Positions 51,801-60,800 of a DNA stretch of 64,000 nucleotides are shown piece by piece. The notes beneath the pieces were generated by a model. The model was not told the DNA's origin, did no database searches, and saw nothing but the letters and a program-made list of their open reading frames with translations. Within the stretch, counting starts at the first letter, position 1. Every line of letters begins with the position of its first letter. The translations under genes and the position numbers were made by a program. The stretch comes from Archivesica marissinica (Eukaryota; Mollusca; Bivalvia; Venerida; Vesicomyidae): NCBI GenBank assembly GCA_014843695.1, contig CM026401.1, positions 30,976,067 to 31,040,066 of the forward strand, given 5' to 3'.

Positions 51801-54800
51801 GTGACAAACAAAGGTAACACTATCCAAGGCTTGCCTATCTCAATGGACATGGTGACAAGCAAAGGTAACACTATCCATGGCTTGCCTATCTCAATGGACA
51901 TGGTGACAAACAAAGGTAACACTATCCATGGCTTGCCTATCTCAATGGACATGGTGACAAACAAAGGTACTTATATCCATGGCTTGCCTATCTCAATGGA
52001 CATGGTGACAACAAAGGTAACACTATCCATGGCTTGCCTATCTCAATGGACATGGTGACAAACAAAGGTAACACTATCCATGGCTTGCCTATCTCAATGG
52101 ACATGGTGACAAACAAAGGTAACACTATCCATGGCTTGCCTATCTCAATGGACATGGTGACAAACAAAGGTAACACTATCCATGGCTTGCCTATCTCAAT
52201 ATCCATGGCTTGCCTATCTCAATGGACATGGTGACAAACAAAGGTAACTATTATCATGGCTTGCTTATCTCAATGTACATGGTGACAAACAAAGGTAACT
52301 ATTATCATGGCTTGCTTATCTCAATGTACATGCTGACAGAGGTAACTATTATCAGGGCTTGCTTATCTCAATGTACATGGTGACAAACAAAGGTAACTAT
52401 TATCTGGGCTGACAGAGGTAACTATTATCTGGGCTGGCTTATCTCAATGGATCTCTATAGTAATAGTTGATCTGTATGATAACAGTTGATCTCTATAGTA
52501 ATAGTTGATCTGTATGATAACAGTTGATCTGTATGATAACAGTTGATCTCTATAGTAATAGTTGATCTGTATGATAACAGTTGATCTCTATAGTAATAGT
52601 TGATCTGTATGATAACAGTTGATCTGTATGATAACAGTTGATCTCTATAGTAATAGTTGATCTGTATGATAACAGTTGATCTGTATGATAACAGTTGATC
52701 TCTATAGTAATAGTTGATCTGTATGATAACAGTTGATCTGTATGATAACAGTTGATCTCTATAGTAATAGTTGATCTGTATGATAACAGTTGATCTGTAT
52801 GATAACAGTTGATCTCTATAGTAATAGTTGATCTGTATGATAACACTTGATCTCTATAGTAATAGTTGATCTGTATGATAACAGTTGATCTGTATGATAA
52901 CAGTTGATCTCTGTGATATTTTCAGAAGCTGTTTCTGGCTGGGAAGCAAAGAAGAAGGATTTAGAAAGTCTCAAACAAACAATGTATGTTTTACGTGTCG
53001 TGTAGTTCCGTTCATATAAGTGCGTGGTTAGTTTGTTTATGTGTTTGTTCTGTTCATAAGAGGTCTGTGCTTAGTTTGTTTACATGTTTGTTCTGTTCAT
53101 AAGAGGTCTGTGCTTAGTTTGTTTACATGTTTGTTCTGTTCATAAGAGGTATGTGCTTAGTTTGTTTACATGTTTGTTCTGTTCATAAGAGGTCTTTATT
53201 TAGTTTGTTTACATGTTTGTTCTGTTCATAAGAGGTCTGTGCTTAGTTTGTTTACATGTTTGTTCTGTTCATAGGAGGTATGTGCTTAGTTTGTTTACAT
53301 GTTTGTTTTGTTCATAAGAGGTCTGTGCTTAGTTTGTTTACGTGTTTGTTCTGTTCATAAGAGGTATGTGCTTAGTTTGTTTAGATGTTTGTTCTGTTCA
53401 TAAGAGGTCTGTGCTTAGTTTGTTTACATGTTTGTTCTGTTCATAAGAGGTCTGTGCTTAGTTTGTTTACATGTTTGTTCTGTTCATAAGAGGTCTGTGC
53501 TTAGTTTGTTTTGTTCATAAGAGGTCTGTGCTTAGTTTGTTTACATGTTTGTTCTGTTCATAAGAGGTATGTGCTTAGTTTGTTTACATGTTTGTTTTGT
53601 TCATAAGAGGTCTGTGCTTAGTTTGTTTACGTGTTTGTTCTGTTCATAAAGGTATGTGCTTAGTTTGTTTAGATGTTTGTTCTGTTCATAAGAGGTCTGT
53701 GCTTAGTTTGTTTACATGTTTGTTCTGTTCATAAGAGGTCTGCTTAGTTTGTTTACATGTTTGTTCTGTTCATAAGAGGTATGTGCTTAGTTTGTTTTGT
53801 TCATAAGAGGTCTGTGCTTAGTTTGTTTACATGTTTGTTCTGTTCATAAGAGGTCTGTGCTTAGTTTGTTTACATGTTTGTTCTGTTCATAAGATGTCTG
53901 TGCTTAGTTTGTTTACATGTTTGTTCTGTTCATAAGAGGTCTGTGCTTAGTTTGTTTTGTTCATAAGAGGTCTGTGCTTAGTTTGTTTTGTTCATAAGAG
54001 GTATGTGCTTAGTTTGTTTATGTGTTTGTTCTGTTCATAAGAGGTATGTGCTTAGTTTGTTTACATGTTTGTTCTGTTCATAGGAGGTCTGTGCTTAGTT
54101 TGTTTACATGTTTGTTCTGTTCATAAGAGGTCTGTGCTTAGTTTGTTTACGTGTTTGTTCTGTTCATAAGAGGTCTGTGCTTAGTTTGTTTACGTGTTTG
54201 TTCTGTTCATAAGAGGTCTGTGCTTAGTTTGTTTACGTGTTTGTTCTGTTCATAAGATGTCTGTGCTTAGTTTGTTTACGTGTGTGTTCTGTTCATAAGA
54301 TGTCTGTGCTTAGTTTGTTTACATGTTTGTTCTGTTCATAAGAGGTCTGTGCTTAGTTTGTTTACGTGTTTGTTCTGTTCATAAGAGGTATGTGCTTAGT
54401 TTGTTTACATGTTTGTTCTGTTCATAATAGGTCTGTGCTTAGTTTGTTTACATGTTTGTTCTGTTCATAAGAGGTCTGTGCTTAGTTTGTTACGTGTTTG
54501 TTCTGTTCATAAGAGGTCTGTGCTTAGTTTGTTTACATGTTTGTTCTGTTCATAAGAGGTCTGTGCTTAGTTTGTTTACGTGTGTGTTCTGTTCATAAGA
54601 GTTCTGTGCTTAGTTTGTTTACGTGTTTGTTCTGTTCATAAGATGTCTGTGCTTAGTTTGTTTATGTGTGTGTTCTGTTCATAAGATGTCTGTGCTTAGT
54701 TTGTTTACATGTTTGTTCTGTTCATAAGAGGTATGTGCTTAGTTTGTTTACGTGTTTGTTCTGTTCATAAGATGTCTGTGCTTAGTTTGTTTACATGTTT

Positions 54801-57800
54801 GTTCTGTTCATAAGAGGTCTGTGCTTAGTTTGTTTACATGTTTGTTCTGTTCATAAGAGGTCTGTGCTTAGTTTGTTTACATGTTTGTTCTGTTCATAAG
54901 AGGTCTGTGCTTAGTTTGTTTACATGTCATGTAGTTCTGTTCATAAGAGGTCTGTGCTTAGTTTGTTCTGTTCATAAGAGGTCTGTGCTTAGTTTGTTTA
55001 CATGTTTGTTCTGTTCATAAGAGGTCTGTGCTTAGTTTGTTTACATGTTTGTTCTGTTCATAAGATGTCTGTGCTTAGTTTGTTTACGTGTTTGTTCTGT
55101 TCATAAGAGGTCTGTGCTTAGTTTGTTTACGTGTTTGTTCTGTTCATAAGAGGTATGTGCTTAGTTTGTTTACGTGTTTGTTCTGTTCATAAGAGGTCTG
55201 TGCTTAGTTTGTTTACGTGTTTGTAAATAGTAAATATGTCCTGCACAAAAGTAAGTTTAAGTTTAAACTTTATTTATTTTACAATGATTGCAAAGCAAGT
55301 TTTATCAACCTATATTAATTATATTATTCACTCTCGAAAGCGTATATGTGGTCATTCGTGTGGGAGGAAACCGGAGTACCCAGAGAAAACCCACCTGTCC
55401 GATCTGCGACCACCGTACCATCTCACATACTTCCCGGTCTGAGGATCGAACCCGGGTTGCATTGATGAGAAGCGAGCGCGCTAATCGGACAGTCTAGTAC
55501 ATAGTATGAACATGCAAATGATTGGGGCCACAAGTGACAGAACTGATATATTAATAATTTAATATTTTTCAGAGATCCAAAAGATATTGTCCGTCCAAAT
55601 ATATCAATGAAGTGTTGTATGGAGACGTTTGGAGCCACAGAAAGTATAGACGGCTTCTATAGTAGTGCTATTGATGCTACATGTATAGCAAACAAGTATG
55701 CTAGTTCTTCACTTCATATATTTTACTTCATGATAATTAAGCTTGCTGAATTTGTAGGGGTCACATAATATACATTGACTTACATAGTAAAAATCATCTT
55801 CTCAGAAACCACAATATCCAGAGCTTTGATTCTTGCATGTAGCATCGCCTAGTGGACTAAGTTTGCTCAAATTGTGATCCTGTAGTCAAATTTGACCCCA
55901 CTGTACTTATTTTGACTTACTTATTATAACTCTTTTAAAAAATCATCTCAGAAACCACAATGTCCAGAGCATTGTGGATCATTCACTACTAAGTTTGATC
56001 AAATTGTATGCGTCACATATCTTACATTGGCTAAAAATGTACAACTCTAAAAATCATCTTCTCAGATACCACATTGTCCAGAGCTTTTTATTTTTTGCAT
56101 AGACCATCACTTAGTGTTACAGAACGACATATATTCAAACCTGTGTTAGTGGTCACCTCTATTAAGCAGCCAATCTGTATTAAGCAGCCAGTTTTCAAAT
56201 TCCCAATATGTTTATTTGTTATACATTTGACTTATATTAAGCAGCCACCTGTGCTAAGCAGCCACATTCTGTGATTCCCTCGGCTGGCTGCTTAAGACAG
56301 GTTTGAATGTATTTGCATTGTTGTATGTCTACTGTACATGTAAGTAGAGGTGTGATACTTTCAGAACTACGAGACTCCTCACATTCCCAGATTTCCTCAT
56401 GGTGCAGGCAAAGAAGTTTACAGTTGGTGACGACTGGGTCCCTAAGAAACTAGGTCAGATTTCTAATTCCTTAGTAGGCAGTATTCATAAACAATAATAG
56501 ATGTAATGTTCATTAGCTTGTCTTCAGTGTCAGAATTGAATGTGTTATTAACTGTTAACCTGTCAATCACGGCTAAAGTCACTTGCAAACAGCATAGAGC
56601 CAGATCAGACGGCACATTTGTTTTTCGGAGAGTGGCTTTATAACACTTGTCTGAATAGCAAGCAACATAGATCATGATCAGCTGATCTGGATCTATGTTG
56701 TTTGTACATTCCATCTAATTTATTCGGCAGGTTACGGGTTAAAGGTTTTGTCATACCTGCGTACGGAAATTACATATAATCGAAATTGAGCATAATTAAC
56801 GGTATTACTTGCTTAGCATTATTACTTTGGAGAGGTGTGTGTTGACACATGTCTCATTATGCATGTTGTGTGTTGAGCAACACATGTCTCATTATGCATG
56901 TTGTGTTTTGACAGATGTGTCATTAGATGTTCTACAAGAGTTGGATCTGTCTCCGCTACGAGGTCACGGTCTCCAGCCTGGAGAAGAGAAACTTCCAGAA
57001 GCTCCATCACAGCAAGGTAAACATTGTTCATATAGTACACCCTTGTATAAAACCACCCAGAGGAATGCCAAAACCTGGCGTTTGTTGACTGGTGCTCTCT
57101 ATTCGATGGTTAAAATTCGGGATGGCAACGATGTTTGAATATTCGAATATTCGTTCGAACGTCCAAATATTCGAAAATTTAATAAAAAGTGTGACCCATG
57201 AGGTGCAAACAGTAGCTGCAATTTGTCTCCAATTAACAAAGGCAGGTGATGACACTCATAATTATATGTATTATTAATTGATTAATGCTATGCACTCTAT
57301 TTGTTGGACGCAAATGGAGGAAATTTGCAAATAATAATTGTACCCCGTGAAAACAGACAAGTTTGATGTTAACACATTTAGGTCATCCTGTTTATTTCTC
57401 CATGCTATGTGGATCTAATTTGGGATCCCCAATACACAGCTGACATTTTGATACTGTGTATTTGCTCATATTATTGACACACGGGAAGCGAGAATTGGTC
57501 ACAGTATGACTGTATAATGTACATATGTGTAATACCATGTTGTTTGGTGGATTATTAAACTATGAAAAACATGATCTTTGTATACATGGACGACAATCTG
57601 GACATTAATTTTCCACACGCTTCAAGTAATAATCATTTAATAATAACATTACATTTAATAATAATATTACATTTAATAATTACATTACATTTAATAATAA
57701 CATTACATTTAATAATAACATTACATTTAATAATAACATTATAGTATGATTATTATTAGAAGCCAAGTGGAAAATCAATGAATCTGAATGTTGTGGAGAG

Positions 57801-60800
57801 TGTGTACATACATTGACTCGCCAGTCACACGACCGGATGAAAGGAACATTATGTAGGCGCCCGAAGCTACGTAAGAGGTAATTCCAAATATTCGAATATC
57901 TAGCCAATCGAATATTCAAATACCGTTTTTGCCATCCCTAGTTAAAATGCATTGCTATTGGTTTAATGAGAGATAAAATACTGATGTTTGCAGGCAAGTC
58001 ATTTTTATTCCGAGTTGGTATTTAACACATGTCAGACTGTAGACAGTTGTATGTTTTGCAACATTCCCAATCCATATCGAAATGAAAACAACTGAATTTT
58101 TATATTTTATTCGACTATATGAACCAAATGAATAAATGAGAGAAGTTGATGATCACATGTTGGAGAGTTGCATGGAAAATGGTTGGAGAGTTGCATGGAA
58201 AATGGTTGGAGAGTTGCATGGAAAATGGTTGATGAGTTGCATGGAAAATCGTTTGAATTTCATCATTTGCTTCCATAACATTGTTTTGGGAAGTCAGCAA
58301 CAGCAGTAATCTTCTGGAAGAACGTTGGCTAATCTCTTGTTTAGTTTATATAAGTTTGATTTAGCTCGATTGCGAAACAAGTTGTTACAACATTAGATTA
58401 ATCGCTCTCAAGACCTCATTCCGGATGGAATCAATCGCCATGAGGGAGAGAGAAGATGCAATGTGGAATTTAAAGGACACATCATAACGGCTACAGCTGG
58501 GCGCAAACTCTGGGCCTTTCGCACATGAAGCGAACTCGCTACCACTGCGCTATGAAGACTTCCACTTCTCTTGTGTTATGTGTATTGATAGTCCCAATAC
58601 AAGAGTGAAGCACCTTTTCACAGATTTTCTTAACTTGACATTCCCATTGACTCCCATTTTGAATTTGTGTAATTTTGACTGACATTCAACATTTCCGAAA
58701 CATTTTTTATATTCGAATATGACTTAAAATTTGAATATTCAAACACTTGTTGCCATCCCTAGCAGAAACCATGCACCAATCATACCACCTCCAGTACCAC
58801 CTCCAGTATCAACTCCAGTAACAACTCCAGTACCACCTCCAGTAACACCTCCAGTACCACCTCCAGTACCACCTCCAGTACCACCTCCAGTACCACCTCC
58901 AGTATCACCAGCAGTATCACCTCCAGTACCATCTCCAACACCATCTCCAGTAACACCTCCAGTACCACCTCCAGTACCACCTCCAGTACCACCTCCAGTA
59001 CCACCTCCAGTACCACCTCCAGTACCACCTCCAGTAACACCTCCAGTACCACCTCCAGTACCACCTCCAGTACCACCTCCCGTACCACCTCCAGTACCAC
59101 CTCCAGTACCACCTCCAGTACCACCTCCAGTATCACCAGCAGTACCACCTCCAGTACCACCTCCAGTATCACCTCCAGTACCACCTCCAGTACCACCTCC
59201 AGTACCACCTCCAATACCACAGCAAACAGCTTGTCACAACTGGAATGGGGGGAGATATGTTTTTTTTTATCAAAATAACCTTCTAGTTATGTTTGAAATT
59301 ATTTCAGTTGCGATAGATAAGGCTACCGTTCTCCAGCTTGTTGATATGGGATTCCCGATCGAAGGTTGTAAAAAGGCTGTGTACCATACAGGGAATGCAG
59401 GTGTGGAACCAGCTATGAACTGGGTGATGGAGCATATGGGGGATGCAGGTATGTTGTAGCAAGGCTGTGTACCATACAGGGAATGCAGGTGTGGAACCAG
59501 CTATGAACTGGGTGATGGAGCATATGGGGGATGCAGGTATGTTGTAGCAAGGCTGTGTACCATACAGGGAATGCAGGTGTGGAACCAGCTATGAACTGGG
59601 TGATGGAGCATATGGGGGATGCAGGTATGTTGTAGCAAGGCTGTGTACCATACAGGGAATGCAGGTGTGGAACCAGCTATGAACTGGGTGATGGAGCATA
59701 TGGGGGATGCAGGTATGTTGTAGCAAGGCTGTGTACCATACAGGGAATGCAGGTGTGGAACCAGCTATGAACTGGGTGATGGAGCATATGGGGGATGCAG
59801 GTATGTTGTAGCAAGGCTGTGTACCATACAGGGAATGCAGGTGTGGAACCAGCTATGAACTGGGTGATGGGGGATGCAGGTATGTTGTAGCAAGGCTGTG
59901 TACCATACAGGGAATGCAGGTGTGGAACCAGCTATGAACTGGGTGATGGGAGATCCAGGTAGGTTGTAGGAATGCTGTGTACCATACAGGGAATGCAGGT
60001 GTGGAACCAGCTAGGAACTGGGTGATGGGGGATCCATGTAGGTTGTAGGAATGCTGTGTAGCATACAGGGAATGCAGGTGTGGAACCAGCTAGGAACTGG
60101 GTGATGGGGGATCCAGGTAGGTTGTAGGAATGCTGTGTAGCATACAGGGAATGCAGGTGTGGAACCAGCTAGGAACTGGGTGATGGGGGATCCAAGTAGG
60201 TTGTAGGAATGCTGTGTACCATACAGGGAATGCAGGTGTGGAACCAGCTAGGTGATGGGGGATCCAGGTAGGTTGTAGGAATGCTGTGTAGCATACAGGG
60301 AATGCAGGTGTGGAACCAGCTAGGAACTGGGTGATGGGGGATCCAGGTAGGTTGTAGGAATGCTGTGTACCATACAGGGAATGACAGTGTGGAACCAGCT
60401 AGGAACTGGGTGATGGGGGATCCAGGTAGGTTGTAGGAATGCTGTGTACCATACAGGGAATGCAGGTGTGGAACCAGCTATGAACTGGGTGATGGGAGAT
60501 CCAGGTAGGTTGTAGCAAGGCTGTGTACCATACAGGGAATGACAGTGTGGAACCAGCTAGGAACCACTTGATGGGGGATCCAGGTAGGTTGTAGGAATGC
60601 TGTGTACCATACAGGGAATGACAGTGTGAAACCAGCTAGGAACTGGGTGATGGGTGATCCATGTAGGTTGTAGGAATGCTGTGTACCATACAGGGAATGA
60701 CAGTGTGAAACCAGCTAGGAACTGGGTGATGAGGGATCCCGGTAGGTTGTAGGAATGCTGTGTACCATACAGGGAATGCAGGTGTGGAACCAGCTAGGAA

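Noticed and set aside
49718..52058. 508- and 245-codon frames of [11 protein letters not shown] repeats
   Set aside because: The peptide is the end of USP5 exon 12 repeated by the 51-bp array; there is no acceptor or start and it lies in an intron.
58780..59220. 146-codon minus-strand (VLEV)n frame
   Set aside because: Complement of the 12-bp array.
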